A DNA stretch of 42,307 nt from Bacteroidota bacterium (GTDB taxonomy: Bacteria; Bacteroidota; Bacteroidia; CAIKAF01): positions 1 through 42,307 of the forward strand of contig JAEZEQ010000016.1 in the NCBI GenBank assembly GCA_023432985.1, in the 5' to 3' direction. A model generated the notes under the pieces. That model was not told the DNA's origin and ran no database searches. It was given only the letters and a program-made list of their open reading frames with translations. Position numbers and translations under genes: made by a program. Below are positions 1-8,153 of the stretch, in pieces. Every line of letters starts with the position of its first letter. The stretch's first letter is position 1.

Positions 1-585
1 CAAGCACCTTGCGAAACTGTATGTCCGGTTTTGGCTACTACACACTCAAACGAAGGTTTGAACCAAATGACTTATAACCGTTGTATCGGTACACGTTATT
101 GTGCCAACAACTGTCCGTATAAAGTACGTCGATTCAACTGGTTTAAATACCACGATAACGACAAGTTTGATTTCTATATGAATGATGACTTGGGTAAAAT
201 GGTATTGAATCCTGATGTTACCGTACGCGGACGTGGGGTTATGGAAAAATGTTCTATGTGTCAGCAACGTATTCAATATGGTAAATTGGAAGCGAAAAAA
301 GCCGGTAAGCCTATCGCCGATGGTGATGTAAAAACAGCTTGTCAGCTTGCTTGTAGCACCAATGCTATCAAATTTGGAGACGTAAATGATAGCGCATCTG
401 AAATCCTTGCTTTAGGTAAAGATGAGCGCGCGTATAAATTGCTCGATGAAGTTGGAACAGAGCCGAATGTATTTTATCATGTGAAGGTGAGAAACGTGGA
501 TGAGGCTTATGATCACGGAGATCATGCTCCCGCAGCTCATGGTGATGATCACGGACATGAGGCCCATAATGAAGAAGCACATTAA
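1..585 (+). CDS. actB: Alternative complex III iron-sulfur subunit ActB, C-terminal part (5' end outside window)
   Basis: This is the C-terminal part of the large molybdopterin-oxidoreductase-like/ferredoxin-like subunit of alternative complex III, the membrane quinol:electron-acceptor oxidoreductase of Bacteroidota. The reading frame is open from base 1, so the gene starts upstream of the window. The visible 195 residues carry the ferredoxin-type cysteine clusters: CETVCP at the very edge, CIGTRYCANNCP, CSMC followed by QQRIQ, and CQLAC. These would bind the last [4Fe-4S]/[3Fe-4S] centres, as in DmsB/PsrB-like subunits. The extreme C terminus is rich in His, Asp and Glu (HDDHGHEAH-like), which is common in this phylum and may be a metal-rich tail. 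The gene leads a same-strand operon with actC 37 bases downstream. The assignment rests on the cysteine pattern and on the unmistakable act neighbours. Confidence 0.93.
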   Translation, partial: QAPCETVCPVLATTHSNEGLNQMTYNRCIGTRYCANNCPYKVRRFNWFKYHDNDKFDFYMNDDLGKMVLNPDVTVRGRGVMEKCSMCQQRIQYGKLEAKKAGKPIADGDVKTACQLACSTNAIKFGDVNDSASEILALGKDERAYKLLDEVGTEPNVFYHVKVRNVDEAYDHGDHAPAAHGDDHGHEAHNEEAH

Positions 586-622
586 TTAATAGGTTGAATA
601 ATATTATTTTATAGATAAATAT

Positions 623-2020
623 ATGCACGGAGAATCGCAATACAGAGTTCCGTTGATACGGGGAGACAAAACCTATCATCAAATTACGGAAGATATTTGT
701 GCGCCTATTGAAGGGCGTGCAGGGAAGCTTTGGTATCTGGCATTTACCATTTCGGCTGTTGCCGCACTTTGGGGTGTGGGAAGTATTTCTTATCTACTCG
801 GAACCGGGGTAGGTGTATGGGGCTTGAACCGTACAGTGAACTGGGCCTGGGATATTACCAACTTCGTTTGGTGGGTAGGTATTGGTCACGCCGGTACCCT
901 TATCTCGGCCGTATTATTACTATTCCGCCAACGCTGGAGAATGGCCGTGAACCGCTCAGCTGAAGCGATGACCATATTTGCCGTTGTCTGTGCCGGTATG
1001 TTCCCGCTTATTCACATGGGTCGTCTTTGGGTAGGTTATTGGACACTTCCACTTCCAAATCAATTTGGTAGCTTATGGGTGAATTTTAACTCTCCGCTTT
1101 TGTGGGACGTATTCGCCATCTCTACTTATTTTACTGTATCTTTAGGATTCTGGTATACCGGTCTTATTCCTGATTTTGCTACCGTGCGTGACCGTCAGGT
1201 TATACCATGGATGAAGAAAATTTATGAACTTGTCTCTTTCGGATGGAGCGGTACCGCCAAACAATGGCAACGCTTCGAAGAGGTATCTTTAGTCCTCGCC
1301 GGTATGAGTACGCCTCTCGTACTTTCTGTACACACCATTGTATCTTTCGACTTCGCAACATCTGTAATCCCGGGATGGCATACCACCATTTTCCCTCCCT
1401 ATTTCGTTGCAGGTGCCATTTTCTCCGGATTCGCAATGGTACTTACCCTTTTGCTTATTATGCGTAAGGTTCTGCACCTCGAAGATTATATCACTGTAGG
1501 TCACGTTGAATCGATGAATAAGATTATCATCGTTACAGGTTCTATCGTGGGTGTAGCTTATATAACCGAACTTTTCGTTGCCTATTATTCTGGCGTGCAA
1601 TACGAACAATACGCCTTCCTAAACCGTGCAACCGGTCCGCTTTCCTGGTCATACTGGATAATGATGGGATGTAACGTGATTTCGCCTCAGGTATTCTGGA
1701 TCCGTAAATTACGTCGTAACCTTACTTTTACTTTCTTTATGAGCTTAGTGGTGAACGTGGGTATGTGGTTCGAGCGTTACGTTATTATCGTTACCTCTTT
1801 GCATCGCGACTACCTTCCTTCATCATGGACTATGCACTACCCAACTTGGGTCGACGTAGGAGTATATGTGGGAACTATGGGAATATTCTTTACTTTATTC
1901 CTGTTGTTTAGCCGCTCTTTCCCGGTAATCGCTATCGCTGAGTTGAAATCTATACTCAAGATATCCGGTGAAGGATGGAAAAAACGTCAAAAAGAACATG
2001 AACACGATCATCATCATTAA
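623..2020 (+). CDS. actC: Alternative complex III NrfD-like membrane subunit ActC
   Basis: This is a 465-aa polytopic protein of the NrfD/PsrC family. In alternative complex III this subunit binds quinol and anchors the iron-sulfur arm of ActB on the periplasmic side. The N terminus (MHGESQYRVPLIRG, then ITEDICAPIEG) is soluble and typical of ActC. About ten hydrophobic helices follow, including one containing WVGIGHAGTLISAVLLLF and one with SVHTIVSFDFA, both usual for the family. The C terminus is a charged, His-rich tail. The length is normal for ActC. The gene sits between actB and actD with gaps of 37 and 14 bases, so it is co-transcribed with them. Confidence 0.95.
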   Translation: MHGESQYRVPLIRGDKTYHQITEDICAPIEGRAGKLWYLAFTISAVAALWGVGSISYLLGTGVGVWGLNRTVNWAWDITNFVWWVGIGHAGTLISAVLLLFRQRWRMAVNRSAEAMTIFAVVCAGMFPLIHMGRLWVGYWTLPLPNQFGSLWVNFNSPLLWDVFAISTYFTVSLGFWYTGLIPDFATVRDRQVIPWMKKIYELVSFGWSGTAKQWQRFEEVSLVLAGMSTPLVLSVHTIVSFDFATSVIPGWHTTIFPPYFVAGAIFSGFAMVLTLLLIMRKVLHLEDYITVGHVESMNKIIIVTGSIVGVAYITELFVAYYSGVQYEQYAFLNRATGPLSWSYWIMMGCNVISPQVFWIRKLRRNLTFTFFMSLVVNVGMWFERYVIIVTSLHRDYLPSSWTMHYPTWVDVGVYVGTMGIFFTLFLLFSRSFPVIAIAELKSILKISGEGWKKRQKEHEHDHHH

Positions 2021-2034
2021 TAATACGACCAAGA

Positions 2035-2562
2035 ATGAGTAGTAAACTAATTTATGCCGTTTATGAAGATCCGGATGTAACTGTGGAAGCCGGACGCACA
2101 ATTACCGACGCCGGAGTGAAAGTAAACACCGTTTATTCACCTTTCCCCGTGCATGGCATTGATGATGCAATTAAATTGCCTAGAACACGTATTTCTGTAG
2201 CTGCATTTATGTTTGGAGCTATGGGACTTACCCTCGCAATATGGATGACATGGTATATGCTTATCCAGGATTGGCCTATGAATGTGGGCGGAAAACCCTC
2301 TTTTAGTTTTTCGGAAAACTTTCCCGCTTTCGTACCGGTGATGTTCGAGCTGACTATCCTTTGCGGTGCGCATGGAATGATATGGACTTTCTTCTTTATC
2401 AGCGGAATCCTTCCGGGTGCTAAGAATAAAAATCCGGATCCCCGTACCACCGACGATCGTTTTATTATTGAAGTAAACCCCGATCATCAACCTATATCTG
2501 AAGAGGAAATAATTACTATCCTCAAAAATGCCGGTGCGTCCGAAATTAACAGAGGTGAATAA
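2035..2562 (+). CDS. actD: Alternative complex III subunit ActD (DUF3341)
   Basis: This is a 175-aa protein of the DUF3341 family, the small membrane subunit of alternative complex III. It begins with a soluble domain (YAVYEDPDVTVEAGRTITDAG, shortened here), which in the family resembles a ferredoxin-like fold without a cofactor. The segment VYSPFPVHGIDDA is characteristic. Two transmembrane helices follow, at roughly residues 57-80 and 100-125, then a short polar tail ending in a stretch typical of ActD (EEEIITILKNAGA). It lies 14 bases after actC and about 24 bases before the ATG of actE. Its exact role in the complex is structural as far as is known. Confidence 0.94.
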   Translation: MSSKLIYAVYEDPDVTVEAGRTITDAGVKVNTVYSPFPVHGIDDAIKLPRTRISVAAFMFGAMGLTLAIWMTWYMLIQDWPMNVGGKPSFSFSENFPAFVPVMFELTILCGAHGMIWTFFFISGILPGAKNKNPDPRTTDDRFIIEVNPDHQPISEEEIITILKNAGASEINRGE

Positions 2563-2586
2563 AATTAATAAGGAGAATTGATTCGT

Positions 2587-3246
2587 ATGAAAAAATCATA
2601 TACCAAGATCGCTAAAACAAGCATTTTATTTGTAAGTGCTGCTTTTATTGTATCTGCTTGCAGTAAGAAAAATCCGCAGAGTCCGGGCTTCGAATTTATG
2701 CCCGATATGTACCACTCTGTTGGATATGACGCTTATCAATCGAACCCGAATTTTTCTGATGGAACTACCGCCAGAGAACCGGTGGATGGAACGGTACCTT
2801 TTCAAACAGATGCCGAAAAAATTTATAATGTTTTGCCATACGAATATCCAAATACGAATGAAGGATATGCCGCTTCGGTTAATGGTAAAAGCCCTCTTCC
2901 ACGCACAGAACAAAATGTGAAAGAAGGAGAGAAGTTGTTTAAAATTTATTGCGCACATTGCCACGGTGAAAATGGAAAAGGTGACGGTAAAGTAGGTGGT
3001 AAAAACCCCGCGCTTATCCCGCCTCCATATAATACAGGCGTGTTGGCTACTATGCCCGAAGGTCAATTGTTCTTCTCTATTACCTACGGTAAAGGTATGA
3101 TGGGACCACACAAAAACTTGTTGAGCAAATTGAATAGATGGAAAATTGTACAATATGTACAAACCCTTCAGGTTGCCGATGCAAAACCCGCTGAAGCTTC
3201 AAGCGATTCACTCAATGCAGGCAACAGTGCCGATGTAGCAAAATAA
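2587..3246 (+). CDS. actE: Alternative complex III monohaem cytochrome c subunit ActE (lipoprotein)
   Basis: ActE is the periplasmic monohaem cytochrome c that carries electrons from alternative complex III towards the oxidase. I start it at the ATG at 2587 rather than the in-frame TTG at 2578: the ATG gives a clean signal peptide (MKKSYTKIAK, hydrophobic run, VSAC lipobox with Cys25) and follows an AAGGAG stretch at about 2570-2575. The haem site is C122-AH-C125-H126, and the likely axial methionine is M171 or M172 in YGKGMMGPH. The length of 219 aa fits the family. The C-terminal tail is low-complexity and rich in Ala, Asp and Ser. The lipid anchor would hold the haem domain at the outer face of the inner membrane. 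Confidence 0.94.
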   Translation: MKKSYTKIAKTSILFVSAAFIVSACSKKNPQSPGFEFMPDMYHSVGYDAYQSNPNFSDGTTAREPVDGTVPFQTDAEKIYNVLPYEYPNTNEGYAASVNGKSPLPRTEQNVKEGEKLFKIYCAHCHGENGKGDGKVGGKNPALIPPPYNTGVLATMPEGQLFFSITYGKGMMGPHKNLLSKLNRWKIVQYVQTLQVADAKPAEASSDSLNAGNSADVAK

Positions 3247-3275
3247 TTAGTTAGAAACCGAACAATAGTATAAAG

Positions 3276-4451
3276 ATGAAATACGAGTTCTCAGGTAAAT
3301 GGAAAATGGCTTCACTGATAGCACTGGCTGTCGGACTAATCTTAGTTGCCATTTCTTTCTTTGTGTATGATGACCCAACACGCATTTGGGCAAATCTATT
3401 GGTTAATTCCTTCTTCTTTACAGGAATTGGTCTGGCCGGTATCTTCTTCGTTGCCGTTAACCTCATCGGTGAAGGTGGATGGTATACCGTGCTGAAACGT
3501 ACCCCGGAAGCTATGTCTAGCTTTATCCCGGTCGGATTGGTATTTCTGCTTATTGTTATTCTTGCCGGCGTTTTCGGAATGCACGATATCTATAAATGGA
3601 TGAACCCCGAAATTGTTGCACATGATACCATTATTCAAGGCAAAAGCGGATACCTTAATATCCCTTTCTTCCTGATTCGTTTCTTCTTCTATGCCGCTGT
3701 ATGGATTGGATTCTCTATCTGGTTGCGTAAATTATCCGTTCAAGATGATAATTTGGGTACTTTCCAACATTATATCAAACAAAGAAATTTAGCAGCTACT
3801 TTCCTAGTGCTTTTTGCGGTTACTTCTTCAACATCTGCATGGGATTTTGTGATGTCTGTTGACGCTCACTGGTATTCTACTCTTTTTGGTTGGTATGCCT
3901 TTGCTGGTTATTTTGTTTCAGGTATCGCTGTAATGCTTATTATTGTGTTGCACCTCAAAAGAAATGGATATCTACCTAATGTGAATATGAGCCATATCCA
4001 AGATTTGGGTAAATTCTTATTCGCTTTCTCTATTTTCTGGGCTTATCTCTATTTCTCTCAATTCTTACTTATTTGGTATGCCAATATGCCCGAAGAAATT
4101 ATCTATTTCATGGAAAGATATGATACTTCATACCGCCCATGGGTGCTCTTTATGGTATTTATTAATCTGGTCTTGCCTTTATTGATATTGATGACCCGCG
4201 ACTCGAAACGTAATGCAACCTGGCTTACTGTTGTTGCGCTTATCGTAATCTTCGGTCACTATATGGATACTTTCCAAATGATTATGCCCGGAGCCGTTGC
4301 TGATAACTGGGGTTGGTCTATTCCTGAAATTGGATCCTTGCTTTTCTTTGGTGGTTTATTCACTTTCATCACCTTTAATGCGCTTACTAAATCTGTCGTT
4401 GAACCTCCTAAAGGAACCTTCCTTGAAGAAAGTAAACACCATTCCATTTAA
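3276..4451 (+). CDS. actF: Alternative complex III membrane subunit ActF
   Basis: This is a 391-aa polytopic membrane protein related to ActC but shorter, and the second NrfD-like subunit of alternative complex III. About ten transmembrane helices are evident. The segments TSSTSAWDFVMSVDAHWYST and FGWYAFAGYFVSG are typical of the family and lie near its quinone/proton-path region. It follows actE by 29 bases and precedes coxB by 29 bases, so the complex III and oxidase genes form one transcription unit. This matches the known physical association of alternative complex III with a haem-copper oxidase. Confidence 0.94.
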   Translation: MKYEFSGKWKMASLIALAVGLILVAISFFVYDDPTRIWANLLVNSFFFTGIGLAGIFFVAVNLIGEGGWYTVLKRTPEAMSSFIPVGLVFLLIVILAGVFGMHDIYKWMNPEIVAHDTIIQGKSGYLNIPFFLIRFFFYAAVWIGFSIWLRKLSVQDDNLGTFQHYIKQRNLAATFLVLFAVTSSTSAWDFVMSVDAHWYSTLFGWYAFAGYFVSGIAVMLIIVLHLKRNGYLPNVNMSHIQDLGKFLFAFSIFWAYLYFSQFLLIWYANMPEEIIYFMERYDTSYRPWVLFMVFINLVLPLLILMTRDSKRNATWLTVVALIVIFGHYMDTFQMIMPGAVADNWGWSIPEIGSLLFFGGLFTFITFNALTKSVVEPPKGTFLEESKHHSI

Positions 4452-4480
4452 TCTGTATAGAATTTAATTAGCTTAATATT

Positions 4481-5698
4481 ATGAACCTTACGACGATTCT
4501 TTTTGTACTTGTGTCAGCACTTACGCTCGTAACAGTTGTAAAACTGTTAAGTGTAGGTAATCTGGTGAATCGTGTGCGCGGACGTAAACCGTATGAAATC
4601 ACCGAAGGTGAAAATAACATGAACGCATTGCTGGCTCTGGCTTTTATGGTGTTTGGTTATGTGATTTATTTTTATTTCCACTTTGAATATGTAGCAGAAG
4701 GAAAATTATTGCCGGAAGCTGCATCTCTCCACGGCCAAGATATCGATACTTTGCAAACCATTTCTTTTGTGATTATCTCTTTGGCCTATTTATTAGTACA
4801 ACCCGTACTTTGGTTGTTCGCTTTTAAATACCGCTATAAAAAGGATAAAAAAGCCTTCCACTTTGCTCATAATAATAAACTCGAAATGGTGTGGACGGTT
4901 ATCCCCGCGCTCATTTTCTGTGTGTTGATTTTTTATGGTCTTAAAATTTGGAGCGATATCTTCTCTAAAGAAATTGAAGGCGAGCCTATTACGGTGGAAT
5001 TATATGCCAAACAATTCGAATGGGCCGGCCGCTATACCGGAGCCGATAACGAATTGGGCGAAGCAAATTATACACTTATCAATGATAAAAATCCACTCGG
5101 TTTGGTTACCGAAGAAACCATTAATGAACAATTGACATTGGTGAATGCTAAATTGGCCGAAACGAATAAAGCCCTCGCTTCTTTCCCAACAGCCGATGAA
5201 TTGAAAGAATTGGAAGTTACACAACGTAGATTGATTCACCAACTTAAAACGGTTTCTGATTTCAAACGTAAAAGTGAAAATCAAAAATTTACTAAAGCTT
5301 ATGATGATGTTATCGTTCCCTCAGGAGGCGAATTGCACCTGCCTGTAGGTAGACCGGTTACGCTGAAAATGAGGTCTCAGGATGTAATTCACTCGGCTTA
5401 TTTACCCCATTTCCGCGTTCACATGTATTGTGTGCCCGGTATGGCTACAACATTCACTTTTGTTCCTACAATCACTTCACAAGAAATGAAAGCTAAATTG
5501 AATAATGACGCTTTCGATTATGTTGTTTTGTGTAATAATATCTGCGGAAATGCCCACTTCAATATGCAATTGAAAATTGTTGTGGAAACCGAAGAACAAT
5601 ACGAAAGATGGCTTGCTTCGCAAAAATCTTTTGGAGACGGATTGAAAGCCGCTGCCGAAAAATCAAGCCCTGAATCACAAATCGCTAATTTGAATTAA
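4481..5698 (+). CDS. coxB: Cytochrome c oxidase subunit II with a coiled-coil insertion
   Basis: This is subunit II of the haem-copper oxidase, carrying the binuclear CuA centre that accepts electrons from cytochrome c. It has 405 aa, longer than usual. There are extra N-terminal hydrophobic helices (about residues 3-24 and 48-68) before the two standard ones (about 92-116 and 135-157). The CuA ligands are H304 in DVIHSAYLPH and C351, C355, H359 and M362 in CNNICGNAHFNM. Residues about 212-270 are a highly charged, helical-looking insertion inside the cupredoxin domain. N353 sits where classical oxidases have the CuA-loop glutamate (CSExC) that also touches the Mg site. C317 before VPGM is an extra cysteine next to the CuA region. 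The gene lies between actF and coxA. Confidence 0.94.
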   Translation: MNLTTILFVLVSALTLVTVVKLLSVGNLVNRVRGRKPYEITEGENNMNALLALAFMVFGYVIYFYFHFEYVAEGKLLPEAASLHGQDIDTLQTISFVIISLAYLLVQPVLWLFAFKYRYKKDKKAFHFAHNNKLEMVWTVIPALIFCVLIFYGLKIWSDIFSKEIEGEPITVELYAKQFEWAGRYTGADNELGEANYTLINDKNPLGLVTEETINEQLTLVNAKLAETNKALASFPTADELKELEVTQRRLIHQLKTVSDFKRKSENQKFTKAYDDVIVPSGGELHLPVGRPVTLKMRSQDVIHSAYLPHFRVHMYCVPGMATTFTFVPTITSQEMKAKLNNDAFDYVVLCNNICGNAHFNMQLKIVVETEEQYERWLASQKSFGDGLKAAAEKSSPESQIANLN

Positions 5699-5717
5699 TT
5701 GACACGCTAGAAATATT

Positions 5718-7535
5718 ATGTCCATGGAAAGTACACATAACCTATCCGCAGATTTTGCTCATGATGCTACACACCATCATGACCACAAAGAACATTTTAT
5801 TACCAAATATATTTTTAGCCAAGATCATAAAATGATCGCTAAGCAATATTTGCTTACAGCAATTGCAATGGCTGTTTTAGCTTTTGTTCTTTCTTTATTC
5901 TTTCGCTTGCAATTGGCTTGGCCGGGTGAATCGTTTAAGATTTCTGAGGTATTCCTCGGAAAATGGGCCGAAGATGGTGTCTTAGACCCGAATTTTTATC
6001 TTAGTCTCGTTACTATGCACGGTACTTTAATGGTATTCTTCGTGTTAACAGCCGGACTTTCCGGTACTTTCGCCAATTTGCTTATACCCCTTCAATTGGG
6101 CGTGCGCGATATGGTGAACCCTTTTATGAACATGCTTTCTTATTGGCTGTTCTTTGTGTCAACTCTCCTTATGGTTATCTCTCTCTTTGTGGAAAGCGGA
6201 CCGGCTTCCTCCGGATGGACGGTTTATCCGCCCCTTTCTGCCCTGCCTGAAGCCATACCCGGATCTCGTCTCGGTATGACCCTATGGCTCGTTTCTATGG
6301 CTCTCTTTATTATCTCTTCGCTATTGGGTAGCTTGAACTATATTGCAACGGTTATCAACTGTCGTACTAAAGGAATGAAAATGACCCGTATGCCGTTGAC
6401 TGTGTGGACTATCCTCGTGGCATCTATATTGGGCGTACTTTCTTTCCCCGTACTTTTGGCAGCTGCATTATTGCTTATTTTCGACCGTAGCTTTGGTACA
6501 GCCTTCTATTTGTCGGATATCTTTATCTCCGGACAGGCCCTCGAACAAACCGGTGGTTCGCCCGTTCTATTCCAACACTTGTTCTGGTTCCTCGGACACC
6601 CCGAAGTGTATATCGTTATCCTCCCTGCTTTAGGTATTGCCTCAGAGGTGATTTCTACCATGAGCCGTAAACCTATCTTTGGATACCGCGCCATGGTCGG
6701 ATCAGTTTTTGCAATCGCTTTCCTTTCGTTTATCGTATGGGGACACCATATGTTCGTAACCGGAATGGATCCTTTTATCGGCTCTGTTTTCGCATTCACA
6801 ACCTTGCTTATCGCCATTCCTTCTGCGATTAAAGCATTTAACTATATCACTACGCTCTGGAAAGGAAATGTAATTTTCTCTCCCGCTATGCTCTTTGCTA
6901 TTGGTATTGTTTCTCTCTTTATTTCCGGTGGTCTTACTGGTATTATACTCGGTGATAGTGCCCTCGATATTAATGTGCACCATACCTATTTTGTTGTGGC
7001 GCATTTCCACCTCGTTATGGGTGTGTCTGCATTGTTCGGTATTATTGCAGGGGTATACCACTGGTTCCCTAAAATGTACGGCCGTATGATGAATAATAAG
7101 CTGGGTTATGCCCACTTCTGGATTACCATCGTATCGGCTTATTGCGTGTTCTGGCCTATGCACTATATGGGTTTGGGCGGTATGCCCCGCCGTTATTACA
7201 GCAATACGGCATTCCCTATGTTCGACCACTTCCAGGACCTAAATGTGTTTATTACCATTTTCGTTATTATTGGCGGTGCCGCACAATTAATCTTCTTATT
7301 TAATTTCTTCTATAGTATGTTCAAAGGCCCTGTGGCTCCTAAAAATCCATGGAAAGCGAACTCTCTGGAGTGGACTACCCCGGTTAACCCCGGACATGGT
7401 AACTGGCCGGGCGAAATTCCGGAAGTACACCGTTGGCCATACGATTACTCTTTACCCGAAAGAGATGAAGATTTTGTACCGCAAGATGTGCCTCTCTCGG
7501 ATGCCGAAAAAGCAAATCCGGCCGGACATCACTAA
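5718..7535 (+). CDS. coxA: Cytochrome c oxidase subunit I
   Basis: This is the catalytic subunit of a haem-copper oxidase, which reduces O2 to water and pumps protons. It has 605 aa and about twelve helices. Ligands seen: H101 (low-spin haem) in TMHGTLM; H294 with cross-linked Y298 in GHPEVYIV; H343 and H344 in WGHHMF (CuB); and H429 and H431 in VAHFHLVMG. GHPEV is the type A feature. The position of the K-channel lysine in classical enzymes reads FSPAMLFA here, with Ser at that place. The motif normally written HDTYYVVAHFH is HHTYFVVAHFH, so the Asp of the Mg site is His422. The N terminus is His-rich. No subunit III follows; a strong terminator ends the operon 25 bases later. Confidence 0.95.
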   Translation: MSMESTHNLSADFAHDATHHHDHKEHFITKYIFSQDHKMIAKQYLLTAIAMAVLAFVLSLFFRLQLAWPGESFKISEVFLGKWAEDGVLDPNFYLSLVTMHGTLMVFFVLTAGLSGTFANLLIPLQLGVRDMVNPFMNMLSYWLFFVSTLLMVISLFVESGPASSGWTVYPPLSALPEAIPGSRLGMTLWLVSMALFIISSLLGSLNYIATVINCRTKGMKMTRMPLTVWTILVASILGVLSFPVLLAAALLLIFDRSFGTAFYLSDIFISGQALEQTGGSPVLFQHLFWFLGHPEVYIVILPALGIASEVISTMSRKPIFGYRAMVGSVFAIAFLSFIVWGHHMFVTGMDPFIGSVFAFTTLLIAIPSAIKAFNYITTLWKGNVIFSPAMLFAIGIVSLFISGGLTGIILGDSALDINVHHTYFVVAHFHLVMGVSALFGIIAGVYHWFPKMYGRMMNNKLGYAHFWITIVSAYCVFWPMHYMGLGGMPRRYYSNTAFPMFDHFQDLNVFITIFVIIGGAAQLIFLFNFFYSMFKGPVAPKNPWKANSLEWTTPVNPGHGNWPGEIPEVHRWPYDYSLPERDEDFVPQDVPLSDAEKANPAGHH

Positions 7536-7559
7536 GATTTTGTATAACCTGATTTTTTC

Positions 7560-7590
7560 AAGAGCAATCCACACGGATTGCTCTTTTTTT
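7560..7590 (+). terminator. Rho-independent terminator of the act-cox operon
   Basis: The arms AAGAGCAATCC (7560-7570) and GGATTGCTCTT (7575-7585) form a perfect 11-bp stem with a 4-base loop ACAC. A run of T follows at 7584-7590. It starts 25 bases after the coxA stop codon. Confidence 0.93.
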
Positions 7591-7682
7591 AATACATTTT
7601 TTGCTTGTTTTTAATGGCCATTCCTTCTTCTTTTGTCTATTGAACAAGTCCCCAATTATGGCTTTGTACAAGCGGAAATGTT

Positions 7683-7856
7683 ATGAAAAATGCCGACTTG
7701 AAATCAGATTCCCGGATTCCGGAGGTGTTAACCAACCTGTTGTACTGGCTTTTTGAACATATTGCCCTGCTTGCGGTATTAGACTATCTTCTTGTTGGCA
7801 GCCCAAAAATGCGATACACAAGAAATAATAAAAAATTGATTTTCATGTTGAATTAG
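7683..7856 (+). CDS. Possible 57-aa small protein, unrecognised
   Basis: This is an ATG-to-TAG frame of 57 codons in the long gap between coxA and rpoN. The product has a polar start (MKNADLKSDSRIPE), a hydrophobic middle (YWLFEHIALLAVLDYLLVG) that could be one membrane helix, and a basic end (RYTRNNKK). I do not recognise it. There is no clear ribosome binding site or -7 promoter element just upstream. It could equally be a chance ORF or a scrap of a decayed gene, so I give it low confidence. Confidence 0.18.
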   Translation: MKNADLKSDSRIPEVLTNLLYWLFEHIALLAVLDYLLVGSPKMRYTRNNKKLIFMLN

Positions 7857-7927
7857 ATTGATTAATAAAGTCCTACTCTATTCGTTTTTCGGATTCCTCT
7901 TCCCACGCAGAAACTAGTATAGCGGGT

Positions 7928-7973
7928 GTGTATACAAATTTTGATACTGCGCAGATATCAATTTTGTATGCAC
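7928..7973. repeat. Inverted repeat / large hairpin in the coxA-rpoN gap
   Basis: The outer arms GTGTATACAAA (7928-7938) and TTTGTATGCAC (7963-7973) pair over 11 positions with one G-T wobble. After a small internal loop (TT against one T), TTGATA (7941-7946) pairs with TATCAA (7956-7961). The top contains the palindrome CTGCGCAG (7947-7954). No T-run follows on either strand, so it is not a standard terminator. It could be a protein-binding palindrome, a small RNA element or a remnant of a small mobile repeat. Confidence 0.55.
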
Positions 7974-8134
7974 GAGGTGATAGGTGGCTTGATTTTCAAA
8001 TATATGAACTTATCTCCCCTTTTATTAAGGAAGCTCGACAAAGGGTGTTTTTTTATTAAGTATATTTCTGTTTTTATATTCTTGTCAAAGTGAAAAATGG
8101 GAAAACAATCCACGATTACACCCTTTCACCTATT

Positions 8135-8152
8135 CTATATCCTAAGATATAG
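8135..8152 (-). repeat. Short perfect hairpin just after the rpoN stop
   Basis: CTATATC (8135-8141) and GATATAG (8146-8152) form a perfect 7-bp inverted repeat around CTAA, one base beyond the rpoN stop codon. No T-tract follows on the minus strand, so it may stabilise the 3' end rather than terminate transcription. Confidence 0.4.
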
Positions 8153-8153
8153 C

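Larger units (their letters stand above)
7591..8134. other. Long intergenic region between coxA and rpoN
   Basis: This is the only stretch over 300 bases without a firm gene. Beyond the doubtful 57-aa frame (7683-7856) and the inverted repeat at 7928-7973, I see no tRNA, no recognisable protein fragment and no tandem repeat. It is AT-rich, and its last part (about 8000-8134) lacks any open frame of note. Confidence 0.6.

Noticed and set aside
5757..5790. His-rich start of CoxA as a regulatory metal sensor
   Set aside because: His-rich ends also occur in ActB and ActC here and are common in these subunits; no basis for a special role.
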